This document shows positions 17,982-30,020 of a DNA stretch of 64,000 nucleotides, piece by piece. A model generated the notes under the pieces. The model had not been told where the DNA came from. It worked only from the letters and a program-made list of their open reading frames with translations, and made no database searches. Both the position numbers and the translations under genes were made by a program. The stretch is from contig JABDNH010000014.1 in assembly GCA_013001055.1 (NCBI GenBank), positions 1 to 64,000 on the forward strand. Direction: 5' to 3'. How positions within the stretch are numbered: the stretch's first letter is position 1; every line of letters begins with the position of its first letter. This stretch comes from Sphingomonas sp. Its GTDB lineage: Bacteria > Pseudomonadota > Alphaproteobacteria > Sphingomonadales > Sphingomonadaceae.

Positions 17982-18359
17982 TTGGCCGACGTTGCCACAG
18001 ACTATCTGCCGATCCTGATGTTTCTGGGTGTCGCGATCGTCTTTTCGTTGATTTTCGTGGGTGCTCCTATGGCGATTTCGCGCCTTACCGGTGCGCACAA
18101 GCCCGATCCTGCAAAGCTGAGCGAATATGAGTGCGGTTTTCCCGCATTCGAAGACAGCCGCGACCAGTTCGACGTGCGCTTCTATCTTGTCGCCATCCTC
18201 TTCATCATCTTCGATCTCGAGGTCGCGTTCCTCTTCCCGTGGGCGGTCAGCCTGATGGGTGTGGGCTGGGCCAGCTGGATCGCGATGATGATCTTCCTCA
18301 CCGAACTCACGCTCGGTCTTGTCTATGCGTGGCAGAAGGGAGCGCTGGAATGGGAGTAA
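17982..18359 (+). CDS. nuoA: NADH-quinone oxidoreductase subunit A
   Basis: A 125-residue membrane subunit of complex I with three helices and the family signature [23 protein letters not shown] between the first and second (the Cys lies in the TMH1-2 loop). I place the start at TTG 17982, which follows GGGAGG by six bases; an ATG at 17928 gives an atypical N-terminus and no ribosome-binding site. First gene of the complex I operon. The 197-base leader back to 17784 has a TTGACT at 17832, but no convincing -10. Confidence 0.93.
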   Translation: MADVATDYLPILMFLGVAIVFSLIFVGAPMAISRLTGAHKPDPAKLSEYECGFPAFEDSRDQFDVRFYLVAILFIIFDLEVAFLFPWAVSLMGVGWASWIAMMIFLTELTLGLVYAWQKGALEWE

Positions 18360-18940
18360 TTCTCGACGCCGAGCGCAACCCGCTTCCCACCGAAGAGGAA
18401 ATCGCGCGCGCCAAGGGGCTGGTACCGGGCAGTCTCGATTCCGAAACCCGCGCCAAGCTGGAAGCCATGCAGGCCGAGCTTGACGAGAAAGGTTTTGCGG
18501 TCGCCAGCCTGGAGGACCTGTTCACGTGGGCGCGCACCGGTTCGCTGTGGTGGATGACTTTCGGGCTCGCCTGCTGCGCGGTCGAGATGATCCACGTCAA
18601 CATGCCACGCTACGACCTCGAGCGTTTCGGCGTGGCGCCGCGCGCTTCCCCGCGCCAGAGCGACGTGATGATCGTCGCCGGTACTTTATGCAACAAGATG
18701 GCCCCGGCGCTGCGCAAGGTCTACGACCAGATGAGCGAGCCCAAATATGTCATCAGCATGGGCTCGTGCGCCAATGGCGGCGGCTATTATCACTATAGCT
18801 ATAGCGTCGTGCGCGGGTGCGATCGCATCGTGCCGGTCGACATTTATGTCCCGGGTTGCCCACCGACCGCCGAAGCGCTGCTTTACGGCATCCTCCAGCT
18901 CCAGCGCAAAATCCGCCGCGAGGGGACGATCGAGCGATGA
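18350..18940 (+). CDS. nuoB: NADH-quinone oxidoreductase subunit B
   Basis: A 196-residue peripheral subunit carrying the terminal 4Fe-4S cluster N2, which passes electrons to quinone. Cluster ligands are visible in [22 protein letters not shown] and [11 protein letters not shown]. The start at 18350 overlaps nuoA by ten bases. The N-terminus is about 40 residues longer than in short homologues, typical of some alphaproteobacteria. Confidence 0.95.
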   Translation: MGVILDAERNPLPTEEEIARAKGLVPGSLDSETRAKLEAMQAELDEKGFAVASLEDLFTWARTGSLWWMTFGLACCAVEMIHVNMPRYDLERFGVAPRASPRQSDVMIVAGTLCNKMAPALRKVYDQMSEPKYVISMGSCANGGGYYHYSYSVVRGCDRIVPVDIYVPGCPPTAEALLYGILQLQRKIRREGTIER

Positions 18941-19830
18941 GCTTCCCCAAGATCAAGCCGCGTGACGGGTTTGCAGAGGCCTTCGAAAAGGCGATCGGCG
19001 ATGCGTTCGTCGCGTCCAAGCATGATGCGCATGAATTGACCGTCACGGTCACGCGCGATGGCCTTGTCGCTGCGGCGAACACCGCCAAGGGTGAGTTCGG
19101 TTACCAGCAGCTGATGGAAATCGCGGGCGTCGACTATCCCGAGCGCGCCGAGCGTTTCGAGGTCAATTACCACTTCTTGAGCGTCACGCATAACCATCGA
19201 CTGCGCTTGAAGGTGCTGACCGATGAGGACACGCCGCTACCCTCGCTGGTCGAGCTGTGGCCGGTCGCTGGCTGGCTCGAGCGCGAAGTGTTCGACATGT
19301 ATGGCGTCACCTTCGCGGGCAATCCGGACATGCGTCGCATCCTCACCGATTACGGGTTCGAAGGCTATCCGCTGCGCAAGGACTTCCCGATGACCGGCCA
19401 TGTCGAACTGCGTTATTCCGAAGAGGAAAAGCGCGTCGTCTATGAGCCGGTGCAGCTGCCGCAGGACTTTCGCACCTTCGATTTTCTGATGCCTTGGGAA
19501 GGTCCCGAATATCGCCTGCCTGGCGATGAGAAGGCCGAAGGCCAGGCTCCGGGTGCGCCAACGCCCGCCGACAAGCACGCGCCGCCCAAGGTCAAGGCCG
19601 AGGCCGGGCCGGGCGATCCCAAGACGACCGAAAAGCCTTCGGATACCGGCGCGGGCAAGCCGACCAATAAGGAGGCCAAGGAAGAAGCGCGCGACAGCGT
19701 CGCCGACAAGGCCGACCATGCCGGCGGCAAGGACACCGACACGCCGGCCCCCGAAACCCGCGAAGATGCGCCCGTCGAGCCGCGCAAGGGCCGCGGGGCG
19801 GCAAGCAAGACGGACGAGGACCTGAAATGA
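18937..19830 (+). CDS. nuoC: NADH-quinone oxidoreductase subunit C with long charged tail
   Basis: A 297-residue subunit of the hydrophilic arm (30-kDa subunit). Residues 1-195 are the normal domain, with [37 protein letters not shown] and [15 protein letters not shown]. Residues from about 196 to the end are a low-complexity tail rich in Lys, Glu, Asp, Pro, Ala and Thr, with no predicted fold. NuoC usually stops at about 200-220 residues, so the tail adds roughly 90-100. The start overlaps nuoB by four bases. Confidence 0.95.
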   Translation: MSFPKIKPRDGFAEAFEKAIGDAFVASKHDAHELTVTVTRDGLVAAANTAKGEFGYQQLMEIAGVDYPERAERFEVNYHFLSVTHNHRLRLKVLTDEDTPLPSLVELWPVAGWLEREVFDMYGVTFAGNPDMRRILTDYGFEGYPLRKDFPMTGHVELRYSEEEKRVVYEPVQLPQDFRTFDFLMPWEGPEYRLPGDEKAEGQAPGAPTPADKHAPPKVKAEAGPGDPKTTEKPSDTGAGKPTNKEAKEEARDSVADKADHAGGKDTDTPAPETREDAPVEPRKGRGAASKTDEDLK

Positions 19831-21074
19831 CGACCAAGGTCGAAATCCAGACTTTTCCCGATGCCGACGGCGTCGATCTCGACCAGCCCAATACCGCTGG
19901 TGACGAGACGATCAGCAATTACACGATCAATTTCGGCCCGCAGCATCCCGCCGCGCACGGCGTCCTTCGCCTGATCATGGAGCTCGATGGCGAGATCGTC
20001 GAACGCGTCGATCCGCACGTCGGGCTGCTGCACCGTGGCACCGAGAAGCTGATCGAATACAAGACCTATGCGCAGGCGCTGCCATACTTCGATCGCCTCG
20101 ATTATTGCTCGCCCATGTGCATGGAGCACAGCTACGTGCTGGCGGTGGAAAAGCTGCTCGGCATCGAGGTGCCGCTGCGGGCGCAATATATCCGCGTACT
20201 GATGGCGGAATTGACGCGCATTTCCAACCATATGCTCAATCTTGGCAGCCATGTCATGGACGTGGGCGCGATGACGCCCAACCTGTGGCTGTTCGAAGTG
20301 CGCGAAGACACGATGCAGCTTTACGAAGCCGTGTCGGGCGCGCGCATGCACGCCAACTATTTCCGCGTCGGCGGGGTCCACCAGGACATCCCCGAGAAGG
20401 TGCTGGCGGAGATGAGCGACTTCCTCGACAAGCGGATGCCGCTGTTCGAGGACGCGATCAGTCTCGTCGCCGACAACCGTATCTTCAAGCAGCGCAACGT
20501 CGACATCGGTACGGTCAGCAAGGAAGACGCGCTGGCCTGGGGCTTTAGCGGCCCGATGATCCGCGCCAGCGGTATTCCGTGGGATCTGCGCAAATCGCAG
20601 CCCTACGAAGTCTATGATCGCATGGATTTCGACGTGCCCGTGGGCACCAAGGGCGATTGCTATGATCGTTTCATGGTCCGCGTCGAAGAAGTCCGCCAGT
20701 CGGCGCGCATCATGCGCCAGTGCCTAGCAGAAATGCCCTCAGGGCCGATCGGCAGCCTCGATCGCAAGGTATTTCCGCCCAAGCGGGCTGAGATGAAGCA
20801 GTCGATGGAAGCGCTGATCCACCACTTCAAGCTTTATACCGAGGGCTATCACGTGCCCGCTGGCGAGGTGTATGTCGCCACCGAAAGCCCCAAGGGCGAA
20901 TTCGGCGTCTATCTCGTCGCCGACGGCACCAACAAACCTTATCGCTGCAAGATCCGCCCGACCGCGTTCAGCCATTTGCAGGCGATGGATTTCATGATGA
21001 AGGGCCACATGCTCGCCGACACCACTGCGGTGCTCAGCGCGATCGACGTGGTCTTTGGGGAGTGTGACCGGTGA
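19827..21074 (+). CDS. nuoD: NADH-quinone oxidoreductase subunit D
   Basis: A 415-residue subunit (49-kDa) forming the quinone pocket with Nuo[16 protein letters not shown] and [18 protein letters not shown] near the N-terminus and the C-terminal [17 protein letters not shown] are diagnostic. The His-containing loop GPQHPAAHG contacts quinone in known structures. Starts four bases before the nuoC stop. Confidence 0.97.
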   Translation: MTTKVEIQTFPDADGVDLDQPNTAGDETISNYTINFGPQHPAAHGVLRLIMELDGEIVERVDPHVGLLHRGTEKLIEYKTYAQALPYFDRLDYCSPMCMEHSYVLAVEKLLGIEVPLRAQYIRVLMAELTRISNHMLNLGSHVMDVGAMTPNLWLFEVREDTMQLYEAVSGARMHANYFRVGGVHQDIPEKVLAEMSDFLDKRMPLFEDAISLVADNRIFKQRNVDIGTVSKEDALAWGFSGPMIRASGIPWDLRKSQPYEVYDRMDFDVPVGTKGDCYDRFMVRVEEVRQSARIMRQCLAEMPSGPIGSLDRKVFPPKRAEMKQSMEALIHHFKLYTEGYHVPAGEVYVATESPKGEFGVYLVADGTNKPYRCKIRPTAFSHLQAMDFMMKGHMLADTTAVLSAIDVVFGECDR

Positions 21075-21364
21075 ACGACGTGTTTGCGCTTCTCTGGTCC
21101 ATTGCCAGCGCGCTGGTCGTGTTGGGCGTGGGTTGGTTGGTTGCTTCGTTCATTCTACGGCGCTGGCTTGATGGGCGTGAAAAGATCGTCGCGTCGGCTG
21201 TCGCAGGCGGAATGTTTTCAGTAGCTGCTATTGCTCCTTCTGGTGGTTTTTCCAGTTTGTCAGCAGCGCTGATCGCCGGGGCGGGCCAAGCCACAGCAAT
21301 TCTGGGAGCGATATTCTTCTGCAAGACGGCAATGCATCGCTATTCAAATGAGGATTCGAACTAA
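21071..21364 (+). CDS. Small membrane protein inside the nuo operon (between nuoD and nuoE)
   Basis: A 97-residue product from GTG 21071, overlapping nuoD by four bases and nuoE by one, so it is tightly built into the operon. It has hydrophobic segments at about residues 5-28, 40-60 and 64-85, with a basic [10 protein letters not shown] between the first two. Several alphaproteobacteria carry small unannotated genes at this place, but I do not recognise this one. A part in assembly or as an accessory subunit of complex I is only suggested by position. Confidence 0.75.
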   Translation: MNDVFALLWSIASALVVLGVGWLVASFILRRWLDGREKIVASAVAGGMFSVAAIAPSGGFSSLSAALIAGAGQATAILGAIFFCKTAMHRYSNEDSN

Positions 21365-22029
21365 TGGCCGGTCGTCATTTTGCCGCCGATACGCCGGAAC
21401 TGCGCGCGCAGTGGGGCAACTTTGCGTGGGACGATGTCGCCCAGGCCGATGCTGACAAGATTCTCGCCAAATATCCTGCGGGGCGTCAGGCGTCGGCTTG
21501 TTTGCCGTTTCTCGATCTTGCCCAGCGGCAGGTCGGGCGGATGACCGGGACGCAGGGCTGGCTGCCCGTGCCGGTGATCGAATTCGTCGCCAAGGCGCTC
21601 GACATGCCGGTGGTGCGCGTCATGGAAGTGGCGAGCTTCTACACCATGTATAACCTCGTTCCCGTCGGCAAATATCATGTCCAGGTGTGCGGCACGACGC
21701 CGTGCATGCTGCGCGGCGCGGAAAGCATCATCGCGGCCTGCCAAGCGCGCGGGATGGAGCGCGGGCATACGACCGAGGACGGGCTTTTCACGCTGACCGA
21801 GGTCGAGTGCATGGGCACCTGCGCCAATGCGCCGATGTTCCAGATCAACGACGACAATTATGAGGATTTGACCGCCGAGAGCGCGGGCGCGATCCTCGAC
21901 GCGCTCGCGGCAGGCAAGGAGCCCAAGACGGGTTCGCAGACCGGCCGCACCGCAAGCTGCCCCGAGGGCGGCCCCACGAGCCTCAAGAAGATGGCCGAGC
22001 GCAATTACGACTATCGGGGGCAGTGGTGA
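21364..22029 (+). CDS. nuoE: NADH-quinone oxidoreductase subunit E
   Basis: A 221-residue thioredoxin-fold subunit (24-kDa) carrying the 2Fe-2S cluster N1a. The ligands are in [15 protein letters not shown] and [17 protein letters not shown]. The C-terminal extension with [20 protein letters not shown], ending in Trp, is longer than in E. coli and usual in alphaproteobacteria. Confidence 0.95.
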   Translation: MAGRHFAADTPELRAQWGNFAWDDVAQADADKILAKYPAGRQASACLPFLDLAQRQVGRMTGTQGWLPVPVIEFVAKALDMPVVRVMEVASFYTMYNLVPVGKYHVQVCGTTPCMLRGAESIIAACQARGMERGHTTEDGLFTLTEVECMGTCANAPMFQINDDNYEDLTAESAGAILDALAAGKEPKTGSQTGRTASCPEGGPTSLKKMAERNYDYRGQW

Positions 22030-22175
22030 TGCAGACCGCGATCAAGATCATCGCCGGGGTCATCATCATCGCGCTGACCTTCTCGATCCTCAAGAACCTA
22101 TTCGGCTTGCTGATCGGCGTGGCGCTTGCCGCGGGCGTGTATCTTGGCGCGACCAAGCTGTTGGAGAAGAAGTGA
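22029..22175 (+). CDS. 48-residue membrane protein inside the nuo operon (between nuoE and nuoF)
   Basis: A short frame from ATG 22029 (sharing a base with the nuoE stop) to TGA 22175 (sharing a base with the nuoF start). The product is one long hydrophobic stretch, [18 protein letters not shown] then [18 protein letters not shown], with a basic end (KLLEKK). It could span the membrane once or twice. The exact stop/start couplings on both sides argue that it is translated and not chance. I do not know a family for it. Confidence 0.72.
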   Translation: MQTAIKIIAGVIIIALTFSILKNLFGLLIGVALAAGVYLGATKLLEKK

Positions 22176-23479
22176 TGAGCGGCATTACCTCGCTCACCGA
22201 CAAGGATCGGATCTTTACCAATGTCTATGGCTTCCAGGAGCCGTGGCTGAAGGCGGCGCAGATGCGCGGCGATTGGGACAATACCGCCAAGCTGATGGAG
22301 CTGGGCCAGGACACCATCATCGAGATGGTCAAGGATAGCGGCCTGCGCGGTCGCGGCGGGGCGGGCTTCCCGACCGGCGTGAAGTGGGGCTTCATGCCCA
22401 AGGAACCGACGCCGGGGCGCCCCAACTTCCTCGTCATCAATGCCGATGAAAGCGAGCCCGGCTCGTGCAAGGACCGCGAGATCATCCGCCACGATCCGCA
22501 CAAGCTGATCGAGGGCGCGCTGCTCTCCAGCTTCGCGATGCGGGCGCGCGCGGCCTACATCTATATTCGCGGCGAATATATCCAGGAAGCGATCGCCATG
22601 CAGCGCGCGATCGACGAGGCCTATGAGGCCGGGCTGCTGGGCAAGAATGCTGCGGGTTCAGGCTATGATTTCGACCTGTTCCTGCATCGCGGCGCGGGCG
22701 CTTATATCTGCGGTGAAGAGACCGCGATGCTCGAAAGCCTCGAGGGCAAGAAGGGCCAGCCGCGTCTGAAGCCGCCGTTCCCGGCGGGGGCGGGGCTCTA
22801 TGGCTGCCCGACGACGGTCAACAATGTGGAGAGCATTGCCGTGGTGCCGACCATCCTTCGCCGCGGGGCGGAGTGGTTCAAGAGCTTCGGGCGTGAAAAT
22901 AACGCCGGCACCAAGCTGTTCCAGATTTCGGGCCATGTCGAAAAGCCCTGCGTGGTCGAGGAAGCGATGAGCATTCCCTTCCGCGAGCTGATCGACAAGC
23001 ATTGCGGCGGCATTACCGGCGGGTGGGACAATCTGCTCGCGGTGATCCCGGGCGGTAGCTCGGTCCCGCTGGTGCCGGCCAAGGACATCATGGACTGCCC
23101 GATGGATTTCGATGGCCTGAAGGAGCAGGGCAGTGGCCTTGGCACCGCGGCGGTCATCGTTATGGATAAATCCACCGATATCGTGAAGGCGATCAGCCGA
23201 ATTTCGTACTTCTACAAGCATGAAAGCTGCGGTCAGTGCACGCCGTGCCGCGAAGGCACGGGCTGGATGTGGCGCACGATGGAGAAGCTGCGCACGGGCG
23301 ATGTCGCGCCGGGCACGATCGATCGTCTTTATGACGTCACCAAGCAGGTCGAAGGCCACACCATCTGCGCGCTGGGCGACGCCGCGGCCTGGCCGATCCA
23401 GGGCCTGATCCGCCACTTCCGCCCCGAAATGGAGCGGCGCATTGCCGAACATGGCGACGAACTGGAGGCGGCCGAATAA
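22175..23479 (+). CDS. nuoF: NADH-quinone oxidoreductase subunit F
   Basis: A 434-residue subunit (51-kDa) that binds NADH and FMN and holds cluster N3. [17 protein letters not shown] is the FMN/NADH glycine-rich loop, [14 protein letters not shown] is the following signature, and [15 protein letters not shown] with the later [12 protein letters not shown] supplies four Cys for the 4Fe-4S cluster. A GTG three bases earlier could also serve as start. Confidence 0.97.
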   Translation: MSGITSLTDKDRIFTNVYGFQEPWLKAAQMRGDWDNTAKLMELGQDTIIEMVKDSGLRGRGGAGFPTGVKWGFMPKEPTPGRPNFLVINADESEPGSCKDREIIRHDPHKLIEGALLSSFAMRARAAYIYIRGEYIQEAIAMQRAIDEAYEAGLLGKNAAGSGYDFDLFLHRGAGAYICGEETAMLESLEGKKGQPRLKPPFPAGAGLYGCPTTVNNVESIAVVPTILRRGAEWFKSFGRENNAGTKLFQISGHVEKPCVVEEAMSIPFRELIDKHCGGITGGWDNLLAVIPGGSSVPLVPAKDIMDCPMDFDGLKEQGSGLGTAAVIVMDKSTDIVKAISRISYFYKHESCGQCTPCREGTGWMWRTMEKLRTGDVAPGTIDRLYDVTKQVEGHTICALGDAAAWPIQGLIRHFRPEMERRIAEHGDELEAAE

Positions 23480-25494
23480 TGCCTAAGCTAACCGTAGACG
23501 GCGTCGAACTGGAGGTCCCGCAGGGCGCGACCGTGCTGCAGGCGTGCGAGCTTGCGGGCAAGGAAATCCCGCGTTTTTGCTACCATGAGCGCCTGTCGAT
23601 TGCGGGCAATTGCCGTATGTGCCTCGTCGAGGTGAAGCCGGGGCCGCCCAAGCCGCAGGCGAGCTGTGCGCTCCCCGCTGCCGACGGGCAGGAAATCCGC
23701 ACCGATACGCCGATGGTCAAGAAGGCGCGCGAAGGGGTGATGGAGTTTCTCCTCATCAATCACCCGCTCGATTGCCCGATTTGCGACCAGGGCGGCGAAT
23801 GCGACCTGCAGGACCAGGCGATGAGCTATGGCCGCGGCTATTCGCGCTTCGACGAGAACAAGCGCGCGGTCGATGACAAATATATGGGGCCCATCGTCAA
23901 GACCGCGATGACGCGCTGCATCCAATGCACCCGCTGCGTGCGCTTTACCGAGGAAGTGGCGGGCACTCACGACATGGGCATGTATTTTCGCGGCGAGGAT
24001 GCGGAAATCACGACGTTCCTCGAGAGCGCTGTCGCGACCGAGCTGTCGGGCAATGTCGTGGACCTTTGCCCGGTCGGCGCGCTTCTTTCCAAGCCTTACG
24101 CTTTCCAGGCCCGCCCGTGGGAGATGAAGAAGGTACCGGGCATCGACGTCATGGACGCGGTCGGCACCAATATCCGCATGGACGTGCGCGGCCGCCAGGT
24201 GCTGCGCATCCTGCCGCGCATCAATGACGCGGTGAACGAGGAATGGGCACACGACAAGACGCGCCACCATGTCGATGCGCTGGTACGCGGACGCCTCGAT
24301 CGCCCATGGGTGCGCGAGAATGGCAAATTGCGCGAAGCAGGCTGGGACGAAGCGCTGACCATCTTCGCCGACCAGCTGGGTGCGGCGAAATCGAAGGTCG
24401 CGGCGATTGCCGGCGATCTTGTGGACGCCGAGACAATGTATGCTGCCAAAGCATTGCTTTCGCAGCAGAAGGGCAAATTGTTCGAAGGCCGCCAGACGGG
24501 CCTCGACTATGATGTCAGCAACCTCGGCGCAGTGCGGTTCAACACGCCGATTGCCGAGATCGACAATGCCGACGTCATCCTTATCGCGGGCTCGAACCTG
24601 CGCTGGGAAGCGAGCCTCGTGAATACACGGGTGCGCAAGGCGGTGCGTCGCGGCGCCAAGGTGTTCGCCATCGGCCCGCAGACAGACCTGACCTATCCGG
24701 TCGAATGGGTGGGCGAGGGCGTCGAAGCGCTTGCCAAGCTGCCCAAGGTGGTGACCGATGCTTTCGCTAGCGCCGAAAAGCCCGTCATGATCGTTGGGGC
24801 GGCGGTGCTGGCCGCGGGCGCGCAGGGTACGGCGCAGGCCGCTGCCGAGGCGCTCGGAGTCGTCAAGGGTGATTGGAACGGCTACAACGTCCTACACACC
24901 GCGGCATCGCGGATGGCGGGGCTGATGCTCGGCTATGCGCAGCCGGGCGGGCTCGCGGATGTGATCGCCGCCAAGCCCAAGCTGGTGCTGATGCTGGGCG
25001 CGGACGAGGTTTCCGCCGATGCCTTCCCGAAAGCCTTCAAGGTCTATGTCGGCCATCACGGCGACAAGGGTGCAGCGCTGGCAGACCTGATCCTGCCAGG
25101 CGCTAGCTACGCCGAAAAACACGGCACCTACGTCAATATCGAAGGCCGCGTGCAACGGAGCGAGAAAGCCGTGTTCGCGCCAGGTGATGCCCGCGAAGAC
25201 TGGAGCATCTTCCGCGCTGTCTCGGAAAAGTCCGGCAAGCCTTTGAAATTCGACAACTTCCATCAGCTGCGCGCCGCAATGATCGCCGATCATCCGGAGC
25301 TTGGCATCGACGATGGCGAGATCGTCGAACTGGACTTCGCGCTTCCTAAGCTGGAGGCGGCGAAGGGCGGTACGCTCAACTATCCGATCGCCGATTTCTA
25401 TCTTACCAACGCGATTTGCCGCTCGAGCCCGACGATGCACCGCTGCTCGGCCGAACTGATCCACGGTGAAGACTTTGCGGAGGCCGCCGAGTGA
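23479..25494 (+). CDS. nuoG: NADH-quinone oxidoreductase subunit G
   Basis: A 671-residue subunit (75-kDa) with several iron-sulfur clusters. The N-terminal ferredoxin domain has [20 protein letters not shown]. Next come [19 protein letters not shown] with the His-Cys3 cluster and [17 protein letters not shown] for a 4Fe-4S cluster, then a molybdopterin-oxidoreductase-like domain without cofactor to about residue 600. It begins at the nuoF stop (TAATG). Confidence 0.97.
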   Translation: MPKLTVDGVELEVPQGATVLQACELAGKEIPRFCYHERLSIAGNCRMCLVEVKPGPPKPQASCALPAADGQEIRTDTPMVKKAREGVMEFLLINHPLDCPICDQGGECDLQDQAMSYGRGYSRFDENKRAVDDKYMGPIVKTAMTRCIQCTRCVRFTEEVAGTHDMGMYFRGEDAEITTFLESAVATELSGNVVDLCPVGALLSKPYAFQARPWEMKKVPGIDVMDAVGTNIRMDVRGRQVLRILPRINDAVNEEWAHDKTRHHVDALVRGRLDRPWVRENGKLREAGWDEALTIFADQLGAAKSKVAAIAGDLVDAETMYAAKALLSQQKGKLFEGRQTGLDYDVSNLGAVRFNTPIAEIDNADVILIAGSNLRWEASLVNTRVRKAVRRGAKVFAIGPQTDLTYPVEWVGEGVEALAKLPKVVTDAFASAEKPVMIVGAAVLAAGAQGTAQAAAEALGVVKGDWNGYNVLHTAASRMAGLMLGYAQPGGLADVIAAKPKLVLMLGADEVSADAFPKAFKVYVGHHGDKGAALADLILPGASYAEKHGTYVNIEGRVQRSEKAVFAPGDAREDWSIFRAVSEKSGKPLKFDNFHQLRAAMIADHPELGIDDGEIVELDFALPKLEAAKGGTLNYPIADFYLTNAICRSSPTMHRCSAELIHGEDFAEAAE

Positions 25495-26546
25495 CCGACT
25501 TTTTCCTCGATCTCGGCATGAGCCAGGGCTGGGCGGTGTTTACCGCCAACCTTGCCGGCATCCTGCTCATCGCGCTGCCCGTCATGCTGGCGGTTGCGAT
25601 GATCATTTATGCCGAGCGCAAGCTGTGGGCGGCCTTTGCACTGCGCCGCGGCCCCAACGTGGTCGGGCCGTTCGGGCTGCTGCAGAGCTTTGCCGACGCG
25701 CTGAAGGTTTTCCTTAAAGAGACGATCATCCCGTCGAGCGCGAACAAGGCGCTGTTCCTGATCGCGCCGATGATCACCTTCACCGTCGCGCTGATCGTCT
25801 GGGCGGTGATACCGTTTGATCTGGGCGTGGTGCTGGCCGATGTGAATGTCGGGCTGCTCTACATCCTCGCGGCAAGTTCGCTGGGCGTTTACGGCGTGAT
25901 TATCGCGGGCTGGGCCTCCAACTCGAAATACCCCTTCTTCTCGGCGCTGCGCGCGGCCGCGCAGATGGTGAGCTACGAAGTCTCTATCGGCTTCGTGATC
26001 ATGGGCGTGATCCTGTGGTCGCAGTCGATGAACCTGACCGCGATCGTGATGGAACAGCAGGGCCATGTGCTCGGCTTCCTCAATGGTTTCGGCTTCAATC
26101 CGCTGCTCTTCCCGATGGCGGTGGTATTCCTGATCAGCTCGATGGCCGAGACCTTCCGCACCCCGTTCGATCTCGTCGAAGCGGAGAGCGAGCTCGTTGC
26201 CGGTCACCAGACCGAATATAGCTCGATGAGCTTCGCGCTCTTCTGGCTCGGCGAATATGCCAACGTGCTGTTCATGTGCTTCCTCAACGCGCTGCTCTTC
26301 TGGGGCGGGTTCCTGCCGCCGGTCGATTGGGCGCCACTATATTATGTGCCGGGCATCGTCTGGCTGCTGATCAAGGTCTGCATCTTCTTCTTCATCTTCG
26401 CCTGGGTAAAGGCGACGGTGCCGCGCTATCGCTATGACCAGCTGATGCGACTTGGCTGGAAGATATTCCTGCCGATGAGCATCGCCTTCGTGATGCTGGT
26501 TTCGGGCTGGCTCATGCTGACGCGCTACAATGGAGGAATCCTGTGA
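25491..26546 (+). CDS. nuoH: NADH-quinone oxidoreductase subunit H
   Basis: A 351-residue membrane subunit with eight helices that joins the quinone site to the proton-pumping arm. [20 protein letters not shown] (about residues 36-55), [19 protein letters not shown]-like sequence near 145-165, and [20 protein letters not shown] are diagnostic. The start is GTG, sharing four bases with nuoG. Confidence 0.96.
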   Translation: MTDFFLDLGMSQGWAVFTANLAGILLIALPVMLAVAMIIYAERKLWAAFALRRGPNVVGPFGLLQSFADALKVFLKETIIPSSANKALFLIAPMITFTVALIVWAVIPFDLGVVLADVNVGLLYILAASSLGVYGVIIAGWASNSKYPFFSALRAAAQMVSYEVSIGFVIMGVILWSQSMNLTAIVMEQQGHVLGFLNGFGFNPLLFPMAVVFLISSMAETFRTPFDLVEAESELVAGHQTEYSSMSFALFWLGEYANVLFMCFLNALLFWGGFLPPVDWAPLYYVPGIVWLLIKVCIFFFIFAWVKATVPRYRYDQLMRLGWKIFLPMSIAFVMLVSGWLMLTRYNGGIL

Positions 26547-27025
26547 TCGCTCGCACCCTTAAAGCCTTTACGCTGTGGGAATTCCTCAAGGCCCACGCGC
26601 TGACCTTGAAATATTTCTTCAAGCCCAAGGCGACGATCAATTATCCGTACGAAAAAGTGCCGCAGAGCCCGCGCTTTCGCGGTGAGCATGCGCTGCGTCG
26701 CTATCCCAACGGGGAGGAACGCTGCATTGCCTGCAAACTGTGCGAGGCGATTTGCCCGGCGCAGGCCATCACGATCGAATCCGAGCCGCGCGAGGACGGA
26801 TCGCGGCGCACCACGCGCTATGACATCGACATGGTCAAATGCATTTATTGCGGGCTGTGCGAAGAGGCGTGCCCGGTGGATGCCGTGGTCGAAGGGCCCA
26901 ACCTCGAATTCGCGACCGAAACGCGCGAGGAACTGCTCTACGACAAAGCCAAATTGCTGGAAAATGGAGACCGTTGGGAACAGGCGATCGCGGCAAACCT
27001 TGCCGCCGACGCGCCCTATCGCTAA
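26543..27025 (+). CDS. nuoI: NADH-quinone oxidoreductase subunit I
   Basis: A 160-residue ferredoxin-type subunit (23-kDa) with two 4Fe-4S clusters, N6a and N6b. The ligands are [16 protein letters not shown] and [16 protein letters not shown]. Starts with GTG overlapping the nuoH stop by four bases. Length is normal. Confidence 0.97.
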   Translation: MIARTLKAFTLWEFLKAHALTLKYFFKPKATINYPYEKVPQSPRFRGEHALRRYPNGEERCIACKLCEAICPAQAITIESEPREDGSRRTTRYDIDMVKCIYCGLCEEACPVDAVVEGPNLEFATETREELLYDKAKLLENGDRWEQAIAANLAADAPYR

Positions 27026-27049
27026 CGCGCGCCAAACCGGGGAAACACG

Positions 27050-27652
27050 TTGATCGGAATCTTTGCCTTCTACTTGTTCGCGAGCCTGACGATCCTTTCG
27101 GGATTGCTGGTCATCTTCGCGCGCAATCCGGTGCACAGCGTGCTCTGGCTTATCGTCGCCTTCTTCAACGCGGCGGGGCTCATGCTCCTGCTCGGCGCCG
27201 AGTTCATCGCGCTATTGCTGGTCATGGTCTATGTCGGCGCGGTCGCGGTGCTGTTCCTGTTCATCGTCATGATGCTGGACGTGGATTTTGCCTCGCTCCG
27301 TAGCGGTTTCACCAGGAACCTGCCTTTCGGCATCCTGATCGCGCTCGCGCTGTTCGCGCAGGTCGGGATTGCGGTAGCCGCTGCGGGTTCGAGCCCGGCG
27401 ATGGCGGAAGCCCCGCTGACCAGCGCCAAGCCCAATCTCGTGGCGATGGGCGAACTGCTTTACTCGGCATACCTCGTGCCGTTCGAACTGTCGGGCATCA
27501 TCCTGCTGGTGGCGATGATCGGTGCGATCGTGCTGACGCTGCGCACCCGCGGCGATATCCGCCCGCAGGACGTCTCCAAGCAGATCGCGCGCCGGCCTGA
27601 AGAGGCGGTCAGGAACACGCAGCCCCCGGTGGGCGAAGGGGTCGAACTATGA
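27050..27652 (+). CDS. nuoJ: NADH-quinone oxidoreductase subunit J
   Basis: A 200-residue membrane subunit with five helices. [20 protein letters not shown] and [30 protein letters not shown] (residues about 46-80) match the family, including the pi-bulge helix region. The start is TTG 27050 after GGGGAAA. It is separated from nuoI by 24 bases, the widest gap in the operon. Confidence 0.94.
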   Translation: MIGIFAFYLFASLTILSGLLVIFARNPVHSVLWLIVAFFNAAGLMLLLGAEFIALLLVMVYVGAVAVLFLFIVMMLDVDFASLRSGFTRNLPFGILIALALFAQVGIAVAAAGSSPAMAEAPLTSAKPNLVAMGELLYSAYLVPFELSGIILLVAMIGAIVLTLRTRGDIRPQDVSKQIARRPEEAVRNTQPPVGEGVEL

Positions 27653-27954
27653 TCGGCCTGACGCACTATCTGATCGTCGCGGCGATGCTGTTCGTCATCG
27701 GCGTGCTCGGCATTTTTCTCAATCGCCGCAACATCATCCTGATGTTGATGGCGATCGAGCTCATTCTCCTGTCGGTGAACATTAACCTGGTGGCCTTCAG
27801 CGCCTACCTCGGCGACCTCACCGGGCAGGTTTTCGCCATGTTCGTGCTTACCGTTGCTGCCGCCGAAGCGGCCATCGGGCTCGCGATTCTCGTTATTTTC
27901 TTCCGTCGCCGCGGTTCGATCGCGGTCGATGATGTCAACCGGATGCGCGGCTGA
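27649..27954 (+). CDS. nuoK: NADH-quinone oxidoreductase subunit K
   Basis: A 101-residue antiporter-like subunit with three helices. The helix 2 Glu is in [16 protein letters not shown] and the helix 3 Glu in [15 protein letters not shown]; both are needed for proton transfer in the family. Overlaps nuoJ by four bases and nuoL by one. Confidence 0.96.
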   Translation: MIGLTHYLIVAAMLFVIGVLGIFLNRRNIILMLMAIELILLSVNINLVAFSAYLGDLTGQVFAMFVLTVAAAEAAIGLAILVIFFRRRGSIAVDDVNRMRG

Positions 27955-30020
27955 TGGACCTGTCGATCAAACTCATCGTCTTCCTGCCGCTGCTGGCAGC
28001 AATCATCGCCGGCCTTGGCGGGCGCATGATCGGCCATTTGCCGTCAAAAATTCTCACCACCGGCGCGCTGTTCGTAAGCGCCATCCTGAGCTGGCCGATC
28101 TTCATCGGTTTCCTGACAGGCGCGAATACGGAAACGGTTGTGCCGGTGCTCGACTGGATCCGCTCGGGCGACATGGTCGTCGACTGGGCGCTTCGCGTCG
28201 ATACGCTGACCGCGGTGATGCTGGTGGTGGTCACGACCGTCTCCAGCCTCGTCCACCTCTATAGCTGGGGCTATATGGAGGAAGACCCCTCCCAATCCCG
28301 CTTCTTCGCTTATCTCTCGCTGTTCACCTTCGCGATGCTGATGCTGGTGACGGCGGACAGCCTGGTGCAGATGTTTTTCGGCTGGGAAGGGGTGGGGCTT
28401 GCTTCCTATCTTCTCATCGGTTTCTGGTACCACAAGCCGTCAGCCAACGCCGCCGCGATCAAGGCGTTCGTTGTCAACCGCGTCGGCGATTTCGGCTTCA
28501 GTCTCGGCATCTTTGCCTGCTTCCTGGTGTTCGGCACCGTTTCGATCCCCGACATCCTCGAAGCCGCGCCGGGGGCGGCGGGGACGACGATCGGGTTTGC
28601 AGGGACTGAAGTCGATACGCTGACGCTGATTTGCATCCTGCTTTTCATCGGAGCGATGGGTAAGTCGGCGCAGTTGGGGCTTCACACTTGGTTGCCGGAC
28701 GCGATGGAAGGCCCGACGCCGGTCTCTGCCCTGATCCACGCCGCGACCATGGTCACCGCCGGTGTCTTCATGGTTTGCCGCTTGTCGCCGCTGTTTGAAG
28801 CCGCCCCGGGGGCGCTGACGATGGTAACATGGGTTGGTGCACTGACCGCGTTGTTCGCAGCGACCGTCGGCACGGTGCAAAACGATATCAAGCGCGTGAT
28901 CGCCTATTCGACCTGCTCGCAACTAGGGTACATGTTCTTTGCAGCGGGCGTGGGCGCCTACGGCGCGGCGATGTTCCACCTCTTCACGCACGCATTCTTC
29001 AAGGCGCTGCTGTTCCTCGGCGCAGGCTCGGTCATCCACGCGATGCACCATGAGCAGGACATGCGCTTTTATGGTGATCTTCGTAAGAAGATTCCGCTGA
29101 CCTTCTGGGCGATGGTGATCGGGACTCTCGCGATCACCGGCGTCGGCATCTACGGCTTGTTCGGGTTCGCCGGTTTCTACTCGAAAGATGCCATCATCGA
29201 AGCTGCCTATGCGGCTGCCTCGCTGGAGGGCAACACAGCTGCGGGTGTGGCTTTCCTCATCGGTGTCATCGCGGCACTGCTGACTAGCTTCTACAGTTGG
29301 CGCCTCATCTTCCTGACCTTCTTCGGCAAGGCACGATGGGCCGGATCGGAGCATATCCAGCACGCGGTGCATGACGTCCATGAGGACGAAAGCGAGATGG
29401 CAGCCGATCATGACAGCGCTGACGATCATCCCATCAAGACGGTCGAGGGTACGGCAGGGTATAAGCCGCACGAAAGTCCGTGGACTATGCTGGTGCCGTT
29501 GGGCGTGCTCAGTTTTGGCGCGGCTTTTGCCGGAATTGCATTTTACTATCCCTTCTTTGGCACAGAGGAGGGCGCCTCGTTCTGGGCGGGCAGCCTGGTC
29601 CATGACGCCGAACTGGTCGAAGCAGCGCACAACGTGCCCTACTGGGTTAAGTTCACGCCGCTGGTCGTCATGCTGATCGGTCTTGGCATCGCGTGGAACA
29701 ATTATATCCGCAATCCCGAGCTGCCCGCGCGTTTTGTCGCGATGTTCGGTCCGCTGCACACCTTCCTGATGCACAAGTGGTACTTCGACGAGTTGTATGA
29801 CGTAATCTTCGTCAAGCCGGCGATGGCGCTGGGTCGTTTCTTCTGGAAGCGCGGCGATGTCGGCGTGATTGATCGTTTTGGTCCGCACGGCGCTGCCGCG
29901 CTGGTGGGTGAGGGCAACAAGCTCACCGCGCGCCTGCAATCCGGCTATGTCACCTCTTACGCACTTGTCATGCTGCTCGGCCTGATCGCCGCGGCCAGCT
30001 GGGCCTTCTGGTGGGCGTGA
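27954..30020 (+). CDS. nuoL: NADH-quinone oxidoreductase subunit L
   Basis: A 688-residue proton-pumping subunit with an antiporter core ([58 protein letters not shown]) and the C-terminal lateral helix. Between about residues 460 and 500 a soluble loop is rich in His, Asp and Glu ([19 protein letters not shown]), a feature also seen in other alphaproteobacterial NuoL proteins. Confidence 0.96.
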   Translation: MDLSIKLIVFLPLLAAIIAGLGGRMIGHLPSKILTTGALFVSAILSWPIFIGFLTGANTETVVPVLDWIRSGDMVVDWALRVDTLTAVMLVVVTTVSSLVHLYSWGYMEEDPSQSRFFAYLSLFTFAMLMLVTADSLVQMFFGWEGVGLASYLLIGFWYHKPSANAAAIKAFVVNRVGDFGFSLGIFACFLVFGTVSIPDILEAAPGAAGTTIGFAGTEVDTLTLICILLFIGAMGKSAQLGLHTWLPDAMEGPTPVSALIHAATMVTAGVFMVCRLSPLFEAAPGALTMVTWVGALTALFAATVGTVQNDIKRVIAYSTCSQLGYMFFAAGVGAYGAAMFHLFTHAFFKALLFLGAGSVIHAMHHEQDMRFYGDLRKKIPLTFWAMVIGTLAITGVGIYGLFGFAGFYSKDAIIEAAYAAASLEGNTAAGVAFLIGVIAALLTSFYSWRLIFLTFFGKARWAGSEHIQHAVHDVHEDESEMAADHDSADDHPIKTVEGTAGYKPHESPWTMLVPLGVLSFGAAFAGIAFYYPFFGTEEGASFWAGSLVHDAELVEAAHNVPYWVKFTPLVVMLIGLGIAWNNYIRNPELPARFVAMFGPLHTFLMHKWYFDELYDVIFVKPAMALGRFFWKRGDVGVIDRFGPHGAAALVGEGNKLTARLQSGYVTSYALVMLLGLIAAASWAFWWA

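Noticed and set aside
19522-19830. A separate small gene formed by the NuoC tail
   Set aside because: The tail is in the same frame as nuoC with no stop or new start, so it is part of the same protein.
30011-30019. GTG at 30011 as the nuoM start
   Set aside because: ATG 30020 shares a base with the nuoL stop, the arrangement seen at most other junctions of this operon.
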